DNA from: Adiantum capillus-veneris
Taxonomy: Eukaryota > Streptophyta > Polypodiopsida > Polypodiales > Pteridaceae
NCBI GenBank assembly: GCA_014529385.2
Contig: CM043968.1
Location: forward strand, 30,289,013-30,353,012
Reading direction: 5' to 3'
DNA: 64,000 nucleotides
Positions 10,056 to 21,283 of this stretch are shown piece after piece (the stretch's first letter is position 1; every line of letters starts with the position of its first letter). A program made the position numbers and the translations under genes. The notes under the pieces were generated by a model, which searched no databases, was not told the DNA's origin, and saw only the letters and a list, made by a program, of their open reading frames with translations.

Positions 10056-10226
10056 GAGAAACCAAACATGAACCAATCCGTAGCCACCAAGAATCATCTT
10101 TTCTAAGAAATTATATTTTCAAATATTAGTGCTGGATAGTTTACTATCAATGGTGTGGATATATGCTAGCAATTAATGGAATCTTAGGTACATGTGCCAT
10201 TGGGTTTGTAGGGAGATCCCATTACA

Positions 10227-10310
10227 TATTTTCAAGCATGGTATGTGTGTGTTTTCATATGGGTAAGGTATTTTCAAGCATGGTATGTGTGTGTTTTCAT
10301 ATGTGTAAGG
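10227..10310 (+). repeat. Tandem duplication, 42-bp unit
   Basis: TATTTTCAAGCATGGTATGT... is repeated at 10227 and 10269 with one difference. Confidence 0.9.
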
Positions 10311-10503
10311 CACACTAGTGGAAGCTTTGCTTATTATGTGGCATGTGTTTAGAGAGATATACGGGGCACTACCTGTTGGCTTCCCTATTGTGAATGAAAT
10401 TGATGGTACATATGGCTTATTTTCATGTGTGTATGTATGTGTGTCCCTACGTCATCCCTGATGAGAGGTACACTTGGTGAAGGATAGGCCATCAAAAGTG
10501 GAC

Positions 10504-11480
10504 CTATCCCCCACCAATTCTATATCCTAGAGTGCTAATGTCATACCAAATGCCTAGAAGTTGGTTTGTTGCAATAGAATGTGCTATACATGGAACAATT
10601 CGTTCCTTTTTGAAGCCATTAGATACAAATATACAGATAAGTCTATTCAAATCAATAGTAGCATAAGAAACATGTGATCCATTGTAAAGAATAGGGAGGA
10701 CTTGCGAGACACACGCTTTGTATGCCATCCGTTTAGGGTGGTTACTAAGCTGCATCGATTAAAAAATATTAGGGAAAGGTAATTTGTCTTTTTTCCAAGA
10801 TACGCTCGTAAAAATTTGACCTTTGAAAGGTTCACATAATTGGATGCGAGTATTCAAATAAGTGGTGGAGTGTTCATCCTCTATAATTTTGATTCCAATA
10901 ATGTCAAGTGGATAAATGGTAAAGGGGTCCTCAAAAGACAAGGGGTTTTTATGGCTCAAACATTGTACAACAAACGGATTGTTTGCAAAGAATTGGTCAT
11001 CAATGTACCTCCACAAATGGAAGAATGATTTAAGCATATCATATTGTTTGAAAAAGGAAGAGTTTTGAAAGGTATTCGATTTCAAACCAAGCTAAATATA
11101 GGTTACTCCATAAAGGGGAACAACTATCCCATTGGAATGTCTTTAGTTTTTTGAAAAGTATCATTCCCTAGCTTGGTGAATCAATTATCAAGAAAAAATT
11201 CATTAATGTTGTAAAAATTTTCAAATGTCCAAATGGATTTTCTCTGTAAGTGAGATACATCTGCGGCCTCTCTTGAATCTTTTAAATCCCAAATTTTCTA
11301 CAAGCTTAGAAATGCTCATTATAACCTCTATTAATCCATGTGTTCCTGTATCTGGAATAGCCTTATAGCATTCCATAATGTCAATGAGAAAATGTACGTG
11401 AGTTGCTTTGGTATGTTAACCAAAAGGCCATACTAATTGTTGATACACCGGTAGCCATTCGTCTGCATCCCAGAGAATGT
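10504..11480 (-). mobile_element. Penelope-like (PLE) reverse transcriptase remnant
   Basis: Reading from high to low coordinates: a motif-A-like segment at about 11290-11410 (HFLIDIMECYKAIPDTGTHG); then LWRYIDDQFF near 11000-11030, where RYIDD is the motif C form typical of Penelope-like RTs; then YLNTRI; then SNHPKRM...GFKKERI (10610-10755), which matches the S-HP...GY segment that follows the RT palm in PLEs. The pieces are broken by at least one stop (just before HTKATHVHF) and by frame changes, so this is a fossil. I found no GIY-YIG endonuclease below 10504; it is truncated, diverged or absent. Confidence 0.55.
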
Positions 11481-11965
11481 GTGTGTTCTTTTATGTATAC
11501 TTTCGATGTATTCCATCAATCCATTTTGTAATCTTCTTTACATTTTGGTTAAAAAGTTTGTGGTGGGGGTCAATATTCAATTATGTGCATTGGTTATCCA
11601 AGAAAACTCCATTTTGTGTATTTTGAAGTTTCCTATAAGGTATGGGATAGAATTATAAGTGGGTTCTTCCATCCCAACTTCTTGTGCAAACAAACTTATC
11701 GCTTGACATATTTAGTTTTCAATGGTGGTCAGAAGTATGAACTTTGGGAATGCTAACCTTTTCGTTGCTGCTAGTCTAATGATCTTTTTACAGACCTTGA
11801 CAATTTATCCAACCCACAAATAAAAATGAACGTCAAAAGGTATTGAATTTCATCCATTAAATCTTTGTTTTTGAACCTTATTGATGCCCTCTTCCACTTC
11901 ACTCTCATTAAATTTTTTAGGGTTTGGATGCCCTAAATGCAAAGCCTTTACATTAAAAACATTTA

Positions 11966-12451
11966 GGAAAAATTACCAAAATACTCCTCTAATTTGTGGA
12001 AATTCCAAAAGTACCCCTCAATTTTTAAAAATTCCCAAAATACCCTTGTATCTATTTTGGTTGGATTCTTCACGATTTCCTAATCTTTATTCTTTTTTGA
12101 CAAGTGAGATCTGCTTTTGAGTGCTTAGCATGTAATTTGGCACAAATTACCTCACAAAAAGGCAATTATGTCTAAAAATAATGAAGCAATTCATCTCCAA
12201 AGCCTACATAACCAACTCAAATTCTAGGTTTAGCATCTTGTATGATATACAATCAGTCTTCTTATGAAAAGCTACGAAAAAAAATTATTTTTGGAGAAGT
12301 TTACTCTCACGACGAGGGGTATTTTGGAACATTTGAATGGCATTTTGGGAATTTATGACAAAATATTGACGATATTTTCGGAATTTTTGAAATTTGAGGG
12401 ATACTTCGGGAATTTCCACAAATTAGAGGGGTATTTTGTTACTTTTCCCAA
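11966..12451. mobile_element. Foldback/MITE-like element with ~80-bp inverted arms
   Basis: The left arm (from AGGAAAAATTACCAAAATAC at 11965) and the right arm (ending ATTTTGTTACTTTTCCC near 12450) are inverted copies built of CCCAAAATACCCCTCAAATTT phrases. The ~300-bp centre recurs at 29700-29930 and, inverted, at 24660-24780. Arm phrases recur at 36725-36870 and, inverted, at 50780-50885. No coding content. Superfamily not determined. Confidence 0.6.
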
Positions 12452-12490
12452 AAAAAAATATTTGCTCCTCTTTCGTGCCTGCACGTCTCT

Positions 12491-12493
<3 letters not shown>

Positions 12494-12538
<45 letters not shown>
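12494..12538 (+). repeat. (GA)n microsatellite
   Basis: About 22 GA units just outside the foldback element. Confidence 0.95.
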
Positions 12539-12540
<2 letters not shown>

Positions 12541-12879
12541 ATGCCTATATAAAGACTTTACTGTTTAGTTTCTTCATCTGCAAAATTTGTTTTAAGAGAG
12601 ATCCTAGAAACATCAAGAAAATAGGTACTTCTTCTTGCTTGCACTCCTTGTATCTCGCACTTGCAACATGCTGCAACCTATGGTGCTGCATCAACTGGCA
12701 ATGCTTCGCCATTCCTTGCTTCACACTGCAACAAGGTGCCTTTCATACATCAACTGCCTCGGCCTTTCCCTTTTTCCTTTTCAATTCATCCTTCCTTTGC
12801 TCCCATAGACCTCGCTCTTGCTTGCATTTCCCCCCCCCCCCATAGACATAGGCGAGGAGAGGCACCTAGGCGCTCCACT

Positions 12880-12935
12880 TGGGGTAGGCATTAGAGATAA
12901 TCTAACTCACAATTGTGAGTATGGCAAAAAAAAGG
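12880..12935 (+). mobile_element. LINE-B family 3' tail
   Basis: Palindrome ACTCACAATTGTGAGT at 12905-12920 followed by an A-tract (12925-12933), the signature of the LINE-B 3' end. Confidence 0.55.
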
Positions 12936-12939
12936 GGGA

Positions 12940-13490
12940 CAAGATAGTGTTGGTGTGCTTAGTAGTATTAAGTTAAAATTGTGTCCTAATCGTAGTTTTA
13001 CTCTTAATACAAACTATTTCTCAAATATTAAGGGCTCTTTTAAAAAACTAACCAATGAGAAATCGTTTGGGCCGGATGTTAATCTTCACTCAAATATAAA
13101 GTTTATTTTCCGAATTGGAAGGCCCAGGATCACCTTCTCTACAAAATTAGCATAAACAAAAAGGAATCTATTTTGCCCACTATACTTCAATGCCACCACT
13201 CTTTTTCTATTTGAAATGTTAAAATCTCTAATACATTAGATGCCAGCGAGACCCGACTCTAAACCAATATGCAATTTTTCAAAAAATTATGTCTGGACCA
13301 ATAATTTTCTCATTCAAAAATTCTACAATGGCAGACCATTTTTTGAGGACTAATGTAAGGTTGAAGAAAATCATGCTTTATTCTGAAAGTTGGATGATTC
13401 GCAAATCAAGGTGCACATGCCATGCGCATAGCAAGGTAGCTGATAATTTACTTCTCTATTTTGGGTTACTTTGTTCCTCCTATTTTACTT
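12940..13490. other. Intergenic, nothing recognised
   Basis: AT-rich, no gene, no repeat shared with the rest of the window that I could see. Confidence 0.4.
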
Positions 13491-13780
13491 ACTAGTAAAA
13501 CAACGCCGCCCGGAGGCGGCATGGCCCCTCTTACCCTCAAACCCCTTGTTTCCACTACCTATTCAAAGAGGGTTTTGGACCACTTGCCAAAGTTACGAGG
13601 TAACAGGATCAGAGATGCCTTGGCTATTTTTATTGGAGTTGCGCATACGTAGGAGAGCCTCTCGAGGAGACCAGATAGTAGGAGACACTCACAAAGGGAG
13701 ATCAATGATTTGTTTAGACTACATACGTGGCATTCAGATAAGCAGGCATCACAACAGACTTCAGAGGAGGTTACAGAACT

Positions 13781-14029
13781 GTATGTGCAGTCGGCTAGAG
13801 TAACCTAATAAAGCACATTAGTAATGAGAGGTGGAAGAGAGCAGGAGCGTAGCATCGTAGGCTACCATACATTGGCAGTCGTCTGCGAGACATTGAGGGA
13901 GCTGTAGGCACCTGTCCTAAAAACTGCTCGATGGCCTCCTACCACTGGTGGTCAAAGGGCTCTGACTCTCTGAGCTCGACTGGAAATTTCAAGTTTGCCT
14001 TTATTTTCTTCGGTTAGGGAAATGTAGAG

Positions 14030-14082
<53 letters not shown>

Positions 14083-14430
14083 AAGATCTGTCCTTGGTCC
14101 AATGTGCAGGAAAAAGAAGAAGAAGATCTTCCTTCATCATGGAAGGGAATTAGTTATTCCCGTAAAATGACGGCATAGAGAGAGAGAGAGAGAGCTTGGC
14201 GAAAGCAGACTTTGATGCTCGCTAGGACTACTCTGCTTTTAGGGCTTGTTGTAGCATCGCCATCCCTGCTCATGATGCTCGTATTCAAGCTAGGAGGTTA
14301 AAGATCTGCATGTGCAACCGGCTAGAGTAACCTAATCAAGCACATTAAGTAATGAGAGGCTCGAAGGCTCTTTTACCTCTATGAGCTTGACTAGGAATTT
14401 GAAGTTTTCCATTATTTTCTTCGGTTAGGG
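13781..14430 (+). repeat. Internal duplication within the Helitron-like unit
   Basis: The phrases CGGCTAGAGTAACCTAATAA (near 13792) and TTATTTTCTTCGGTTAGGG (near 14003) recur in the same order at about 14323 and 14411, so a block is duplicated, with the (GA)n at 14034-14079 between. Confidence 0.65.
14034..14079 (+). repeat. (GA)n microsatellite
   Basis: About 23 GA units; a shorter (GA)8 lies at 14177. Confidence 0.95.
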
Positions 14431-14562
14431 AAAATGTATTTTTGTAGCCCTGGCCAGCCCTTGAGCTGCCTCTCTCTTTTTCTAACGTTGGTCAACACAT
14501 CTCCTTGTCTCTCTGTCTACACAATTTTCAAGGCCTTTTCTACAGGCTCCAAACCTCAGAAC

Positions 14563-14563
<1 letters not shown>

Positions 14564-14596
<33 letters not shown>

Positions 14597-14609
14597 CACA
14601 CACACACAT
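14564..14609 (+). repeat. Compound microsatellite (CT)n(CA)n
   Basis: (CT)15, then CATACACACACACACATG. It is the reverse-complement form of (TG)n(AG)n. Confidence 0.9.
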
Positions 14610-14705
14610 GCAATTAATTTGGATGTCCGTGTACAGATGGTCACCTGTAAACCACCAAGGCCTACACATCACAAAGAAGGCAGCTTCCAATCGTGCGGAA
14701 AGGGA

Positions 14706-14708
<3 letters not shown>

Positions 14709-14775
<67 letters not shown>
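14709..14775 (+). repeat. (CT)n tract abutting the 5' end of LINE-A
   Basis: About 33 CT units directly upstream of LINE-A. A second (CT)n tract lies at its 3' end. Confidence 0.95.
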
Positions 14776-14777
<2 letters not shown>

Positions 14778-14960
14778 GCATTGATGTAAAGACAAAAATT
14801 TTCTGTGTAATGGAAGGCTTTGCTATAACAGCATCTCAGAACTGAAAAAACTGTCAAAACATTTCGTTTTTGTTGCCGACTTGAAGGCAATGTCAGACAA
14901 AACTCACAAGGGTGGAAAAGCCATACTCGCCATGGAGAATGATGCAAATCTCCAAGGAAT

Positions 14961-15821
14961 TTGGATGCTAATCCAACCACATCGTCTACAACAACGGAAC
15001 CAATGATTATGGCTTACTTGATCTCATTACAAGAAACCGTCAACAAGCAAGGTGAAGAGTTGCGCGCACTTGCAATGGAGAATGGCACTTTAAGAGTTCT
15101 CGCTGTGGAGAATGAGCACCTCAAGAAGGTTCTTGAAATGCAAACAACACGCTTGATGCATCTTGAGAATGAAGTTCAGGAATGTAAACGCTCTCTTGTT
15201 CACATGAATGTATTGAAAGAGCGCTTGAGCAAAGTTGAGAGGGATCATGTATTGAAAGAGGAAACAATAGATACAATACGACATGATGTATGTGAGATGA
15301 GAAATGCATCCAAATCATGGGCTGATATATGTAAGGATATTGTGGTTTCTACATCTCCTATCACGCAAGCCGTTGTCCAAGCAAAGAATGTAGAGAATGT
15401 GGACACTCAAGAATTGCAAGAACGACAAAAACGCTCAAAGAACATCGTCATTCATGGAATCAAGGAGGAAAGCATGGAAACACCCCAATCTCTTGCGGTT
15501 ACTATTGAAGAGTTTTTTGCTACACACTTTGGCATGTCAGGAATCATGGCTTATGGTGCACATCGAGTTGGAAAACAAGGTGTCCCTCGCTCGAGAGAAA
15601 GACCTATTGTATGTACCATGGCTAATGAGGTAAAGAGAAAGATCATCCTTGACAATGGTTGGATCTACCTCAAAGGAACGGGTTGTAATGTATATGAGGA
15701 TCGCACTCTTATGCAACAAAATGTATGTCGCAAAGCATATGAGGAAAGAAGCAAGAAGGTTAAGGTATCATCTCAAGAAGAAAAGCCACTTGAGGAGGAT
15801 GCAAGTCCACCCAACAAATAG
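14961..15821 (+). CDS. LINE-A ORF1 protein, coiled coil plus RRM-like domain
   Basis: The 286-residue protein would bind the element's RNA and act as a nucleic-acid chaperone. Residues ~20-110 form a heptad-rich coiled coil (SLQETVNKQGEELRALAMEN onward). Residues ~150-250 read like the RRM/CTD of animal-type L1 ORF1 proteins (KRSKNIVIHGIKEES, AHRVGKQGVPRSRERPIV, then KRKIILDNGWIYLKG). No CCHC knuckle is present, unlike typical plant L1 ORF1. A slightly earlier ATG at 14891 opens a different frame that reads into the same start region, so the true N-terminus may be lost to a frameshift. ORF2 begins 6 nt downstream. Confidence 0.75.
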   Translation: MDANPTTSSTTTEPMIMAYLISLQETVNKQGEELRALAMENGTLRVLAVENEHLKKVLEMQTTRLMHLENEVQECKRSLVHMNVLKERLSKVERDHVLKEETIDTIRHDVCEMRNASKSWADICKDIVVSTSPITQAVVQAKNVENVDTQELQERQKRSKNIVIHGIKEESMETPQSLAVTIEEFFATHFGMSGIMAYGAHRVGKQGVPRSRERPIVCTMANEVKRKIILDNGWIYLKGTGCNVYEDRTLMQQNVCRKAYEERSKKVKVSSQEEKPLEEDASPPNK

Positions 15822-15827
15822 GGACAC

Positions 15828-18800
15828 ATGATCTATGAGACCAGCTCACGCTTGCGAATAAGCTTTTGGAATTGTAACGGGTATCCATGGAATGCGGGAA
15901 TTGGCATTGATGAGCTTACCAATGACTCCGATGTGATACTTCTTGTTGAAACATGGGCGCATGATGCGCAACAAATTCTTGGATTTGACAAATACGATGT
16001 GCATTCGTTGATGTGGGCCAAAAATGCAAACCAACGAAGAGGCCAAGGAGGCGTAGCATGTATGACCAAAAAGGGTTTGAAAGATGTTTCCATTGTCAAA
16101 GAAGATAAGTATAAACGCTACTTATGGTTGAAAATCAGCCCACCAAATGGTCAAGTCATGTTTGTGGCTGGTTGCTACATTTCTCACTATGACTCCAACT
16201 TTTATGCTCGCTTGAATATGGATAGAGATCAGCCCTTTGTTGAACTAGAGGAAGACATTGCTCATTACAAGGATCAAGGTGAAGGCATTGTTTTTGGAGA
16301 CATGAATGCTCGCACAAATATATTACAACACGACACACAACAAGTCAACATGCCGCATGTCTCAAGAAGAATGGATGACTCATACATGTATAATCGAAGT
16401 TCTAATGATGCAAAAGAACTGGATCACTATGGAAAGTCACTTCTACATATGTGCAATAGTACCGGAATGCTCATTGCAAATGGTGTATCTCTATGGCAAG
16501 GCACCAATGACTTTACATGTAGAAAGCACAATGGTGATAGCGTGATTGACTATATGTTGTTCTTGGAAGCCACTCTAGAATGCATACAAAGCTTTACACT
16601 TGGTGAATGGAATCCGGAATCGGATCATAGGATGTTATGTATTGACCTCAAGTGTGGTAAACGGCCCGAGCATGTAGCCTCCAATCATGATGTGAATCAT
16701 TTGTACCTACGTCTAGACTTCAAACGAGCACTTATATATGCTGATATGGTGGACCAAATGTTAAGCATGATAGAGCATCAAGAGAGCCCAACATTAGAAT
16801 GCAAGTGGAAAGTTTTCAAAGAAGTAATTTGCTCTTGTGCAAAGGAATGCTTTTCGGTGAAACACATGTCTTGCAAAAGGTCTAAGAAGGGTAGCACCAA
16901 GAAGAAATGGTTTGACATGGAATGTAGTCAAGACCGAAAACACTTGCTAAGATTGGATGCAATCAAAGACAGGGAAGTTTACTTGGAATGTTCACACATA
17001 TACAAAGCACTTGTTCAAAAGAAGAGGAGAAGGTGGGAAGTCAAAAAACAACTTACCCAATGTTGATAAGATGGAGTGTTGTAGCTCCCTTCCGTTTATG
17101 TCTCCCTTCTTTACCATTGAAGATGTATGCCGCACGCTTGAGAAACTTGCTACTCGCAAGGCAGGTGACCTTCAAGGTGTCAAGGCTGAAATGATTAAAT
17201 GGACAAGCAAGAAAACACGATATTGGATATGCGATATGTTTAACCTTGCACTTCAGTATGGCATGCCTCATGATTGGAGTGCAAATTGGATCAAACCTTT
17301 GCACAAAGGAGGAGATGTAAACAATGTGAACAACTACCGCACTATAATGGTTGGTTCTTTGATGGCAAAGTTATTTCGATGTATCATGGAGATGAAGATA
17401 AGTGTATGGGCTGAAAAGAATGGCAAACGTGCGATTGGCCAAGCAAGTTTTCAAAAGCATCATAGCACTATTGATCACCTTGTCACTCTTCGAGTTCTTA
17501 TGGAAGCGTCTCGATTGAAAGAAAAAAAGTTGTATTGTTGCTTTGTGGATTTCAAGAAAGCTTTTGACATGATACCGCGAGGAAATCTTTGGAGACGTAT
17601 GCAAAGCCTTCAAGTGCCAAGAGAATTTATGCATGCAGTCTTTCGCATCTATCAAAAAGTGATATGTCGATTACGTATGGAAGATAGAATTTCAGAATTT
17701 TTTGCAAGCACCATTGGTGTCAAACAAGGATGCCCACTTTCCCCAACCCTCTTTGGGCTACTCATTGATGAATTGGAATGCATGGTTCTTGATTTTATGC
17801 AGCAAGAAGGCATAGAAGAGGTTAAGATCGGAAATGCGGTGATCATGCTTTTGCTTTAGCCGATGATGTAGTGCTCTTGGCACATACCTTAGAAGATGCA
17901 CAAAAGCTTATGAGTGTCTTGGAATGCTTTTGCCTACATAGCAGGCTGATCGTGAATGGATCCAAAACGAAGTTTATGCTTGTAAAGACCCTCAATGACG
18001 AAAATCCATGCATTGTATACAACAATGAGTAACTTGAAGTGGTAGATCACTTCAAGTACCTTGGCCTTGAGGTTCCATCCAATCATAAATGGAAGGATTG
18101 TGCAATGCGTCGCTTGGAAGCCGTAAAGAGGGCTTATTATGCATTTGAGAACATGTGCAATGCTGGAGAGATCAAGTGTTGGGCTCTCAAAAAGTACCTC
18201 TTTGACACATTGGTGACACCAGTGCTTCTTTATGGAGTGGAGGTGTGGGGTGGAAGCATCGGGAAGTCTACTTGGAAAGAGTTTGAGAATGTCCAAAAGT
18301 GTTTTCTCACCAACTTTCTCCAAGTGAAGACACAAACACCCTACATGCTCTTACTTCTTGAGTCCGGATCGCTTTCCATTGAGGTCTTGGGCATACAAAG
18401 GGTTGTGGAGTACATGCGTAAGATACAACGTAGCTCTTTGCATCGACTTCCTAGAATCGCATATGAAGCAAGTCAAAAGGTTCAAAAGACATGCAAGAGC
18501 AAAATACTAAGTTCGGGGTGGATGCTTGACATCAAGAAATGGTTTGGAAGATGGGATGCATGTCACTTGGTCAAGGATGCGTCAATCGACTCCCAAGTTA
18601 ATGAGGCCTTCTTACAACGCCAATGTATCATGGCTTGGGAGAAATCCGGAGGTTCTCGCTTCAGCCATTACACCACACACGTTTCTCCAAACTACAAATC
18701 TCTCTTCTTCTCCGAACGAGGTAACTGAACCCATCCCTACATCCTTGAGCCCATCCCGTTGAGTGTGATCCACACCATTGCCTCCATTCGTCTTAGCTCC

Positions 18801-19079
18801 CATTCTCTACGCTGCGAGACAGGACGTTGGGGCACTGGCAAGGAGTGTCATCGACTTTGCACCTTATGCCCTCGTCAAGTGCGAAAGAGTGAGTACCACA
18901 CACCACTTGAGTGCTCAGCTTTTGACCACATTAGGTCCTCTTTTTCCCATATATTCAGCCATGAGCTCTCCCTATATACCTTCCTCTCCCAACCACGATG
19001 TGGACTCTCTATTGCGACACTCATTTCAACCATTTTTGAGCATCGAGAGTCACTTATGACCTCCACTCACACCACGTGA
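15828..19079 (+). pseudogene. LINE-A ORF2: APE-type endonuclease, reverse transcriptase, C-terminal Cys-His motif
   Basis: ORF2 nicks target DNA and primes reverse transcription. Endonuclease, 15828-~16650: RISFWNCNG, LLVETWAH, FGDMNARTN, SDHRML. RT, ~17080-18020: WIKPLHKGGD, FVDFKKAFDMIP (motif A), GVKQGCPLSP (motif B), then LADDVVLLAHT (motif C), which is read in another frame after 17850. The thumb and connection run 18039-18728 (HFKYLGLEVP, YGVEVWGG). The end, 18759-19079, carries RLSSHSLRCETGRW and LCTLCPRQ...EYHTPLEC, a Cys-Cys-His-Cys pattern seen in several animal LINE groups. Frameshifts near 17055, 17850 and 18728 and a TAA near 18030 break it. The clade is uncertain. Confidence 0.8.
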
Positions 19080-19132
19080 CATGTTCATTAGGTCCCATAG
19101 GTCATATTTGACCTCCGAGGATGATAATAGAA

Positions 19133-19135
<3 letters not shown>

Positions 19136-19172
<37 letters not shown>
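19136..19172 (+). repeat. (CT)n tract abutting the 3' end of LINE-A
   Basis: About 18 CT units, followed by CATACACAAATGCAG, which resembles the CATACACACACACACATGCA after the (CT)n at 14564. Confidence 0.95.
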
Positions 19173-19176
<4 letters not shown>

Positions 19177-19194
19177 CACAAATGCAGATAGAGT

Positions 19195-19426
19195 CCACAT
19201 CAGTGTTTGGGAAAAATGTGTCTCAGCTTAATATCGTGCCGTTTTCAATTTCAAAAATGCCGATTGAAGGCAAGGGACAAAGGAAAAATTCCACCCCAAA
19301 ATAGACAAATAGTGTAAAAACCTAAAACACAAAACCTATTTTTCTAAAATTTCCTCTTAGCAAATTCAAGGAAAGGAATTTTGTATGTTTGATAAAGTAA
19401 TTTTCCCGAATATTGGTCACAATCAG

Positions 19427-19430
<4 letters not shown>
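19195..19430 (-). repeat. Repeat block found inverted at 24180-24420
   Basis: AATATCGTGCCGTTTTCAAT...AAATGCCG... and the following ~200 bp are the reverse complement of 24180-24420 with moderate divergence. With 13900-14020 versus 24450-24600, this ties the region to the Helitron-like copy at 24002. Confidence 0.7.
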
Positions 19431-19467
<37 letters not shown>

Positions 19468-19470
19468 AAT

Positions 19471-19618
19471 TTTTAAGCATATGACTTGTACTTGGATATA
19501 CTATAATAAAAAGGAAGTAAAGTCATATGAGGCTTCTATATGAAGTAAAGGAAGTAAAGTCTATACTATAATAAAAAGGAAATAAAGTCATATCCAAGTA
19601 CAAGTCATATGCTTAAAA
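19471..19618. repeat. Hairpin (foldback) with 29-bp perfect arms
   Basis: Arms 19471-19499 and 19590-19618 are perfect complements (AAGCATATGACTTGTACTTG...). The loop holds two copies of ACTATAATAAAAAGGAAGTA-like sequence, and a third relative sits at 19725-19765. Confidence 0.85.
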
Positions 19619-19619
19619 T

Positions 19620-21130
19620 TTTGATAGAAATATAAAAATTATATTTTGTCACATGATTAAAACTCTCAATCACTACTTCATTAAAAAATAAACGTAAAAG
19701 AGTCACATGGGCATTCAAAAGATAGAATAAAAAGGAAGTAAAGTCACATGAGGCTTCTGTAGAAAGAGATCCATTGACAAATTAAAACAAAACAAAATGT
19801 AAAAAGTTGCTATGAAAAAGTACGACCAATAAGCATAGGACATAATAAACTAGTCTTGCTTGGTGGGCCTTGATATATAACATCTATAGAATATAATAGG
19901 ACATATGCAAATTGACTTTTAGTAGCTAGCAATGAAGGGAATAAGAGCAAGACTAATTTGGCAAGGAAGGCACTGCTTGAAAGGGATATACATTTGAAAA
20001 ATGCTATAATGTTTATGGGAGGAGACAACTTAAGTGCACTAATTATTTGAAATTATAGGGATGGTTACAGTTGAGATTATATCCAAGCGAGGTTGTCTAC
20101 TGATGAATGTTTTTTCTAGTATACGTGCTACATGTAAATTCTTGCAAACGAAAAGTATCAATATTTTTTATCGAATGGTTGGTAGCGCAACACATCGGCT
20201 CGCAATTTTGAAGGTGGATTTCGTGTGTATTTTGCCTTTCTTCTTTTGTAGTTATTCCCAATACAACGAATGAGGACAATGATACATGTAAGTTCACCTT
20301 TTGTGTTCTGTGTTATAGCATCGACAATGCATGCTTCAATCTTTATACAATGCAATGATTTCAAACCATGACCTAACCATGACCTAGCATATGGACGGTA
20401 ACCTAGTACGGTATAAATTATTTAGAGCTAAAAGTAAAGATGCACAAGGTGAATTCACTACTGTGATATACCACATGCATTCACTACTTGTATATTCACT
20501 ACTGTAAGACATCACATATATTTGGCAAGCAACCATATGCTAAAAGTTACATGTGTAGCTCACGTGCAGATGTTGATCGACATTGAGTGTATACTTCTGA
20601 AAACGAGACCCAAATAAACCAAAGCAAAGAAAGTAATGCGAAAAATTCTGAAACAAGTAAGTAGATCAAGCATGTATGAACTGCAAAAAATGAGGTGCTT
20701 TACTGACCTGCAATGTTGTACTCCTGCTTTTTGATTGTCCAATCTACAAGCCGATATGTGAGTCAAGCTACAAAAAAGCAATGTGAATAGTTAAACATAT
20801 CATCTTGCAATGAAACGACACACTGAAAGTGCAAAGTATATTGTGCACGTCATACAAAGGTGCCATACAAAAGTATGGTGGAGAGCTGGCACTATGGTCT
20901 CTCCAAAAAATTATAAGAAACGGAAGCCGTGACCTGTCCCGTAGCGTTTATGTGTTGCGCCAAGCAAACGCATGAGCATGGAAAATTGGATGCAGATAAC
21001 GGACCTTGCAATGTTGTTGAGTTGGAGTCGCGCTTGTGTAATTGGAACGTGCAGTGTTGTGAATATATGTCCTCCTTGCCATACACAAAACATGCAGATG
21101 TAACTTTATGCTCTATGTCCTATGATCAAT
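19620..21130. other. AT-rich intergenic, nothing recognised
   Basis: Only scattered short repeats (for example ATTCACTACT several times at 20450-20510). No supported gene. Confidence 0.4.
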
Positions 21131-21136
21131 ATTACC

Positions 21137-21142
<6 letters not shown>

Positions 21143-21221
<79 letters not shown>
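21143..21221 (+). repeat. (CT)n microsatellite
   Basis: About 39 CT units. Confidence 0.95.
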
Positions 21222-21223
<2 letters not shown>

Positions 21224-21283
21224 AGTTGTAAGTTGCTTCAATCAGCAATTATGTCTTCTTGCCTCCTTGCTGACTAACCTGCG

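Larger units (their letters stand above)
13492..14440 (-). mobile_element. Helitron-2 family copy, 3' terminus at 13492 (minus strand)
   Basis: On the minus strand the element ends with a perfect 6-bp-stem hairpin (13505-13520, GCCGCC-CGGA-GGCGGC), then GTTGTTTTACTAG at 13495-13492 followed by T, the classic Helitron 3' end. The first ~230 bp are ~85 percent identical to 61384-61620. It may extend to ~19480, interrupted by LINE-A, because 13900-14020 and 19195-19430 are both found, inverted, within 24180-24600. The 5' end is not fixed. Confidence 0.6.
14776..19135 (+). mobile_element. LINE-A: near-full-length two-ORF non-LTR retrotransposon, inactivated
   Basis: ORF1 (14961-15821) is followed after 6 nt by an ORF2 with endonuclease, RT and a C-terminal Cys-His motif (to ~19079). 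The body ends near GATAATAGAACA at 19124-19135, directly against (CT)n, and begins directly after another (CT)n. There is no poly(A). Frame breaks near 17055, 17850 and 18728 and a TAA at about 18030 show the copy is dead, though long frames remain, so it is fairly recent. Confidence 0.85.
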
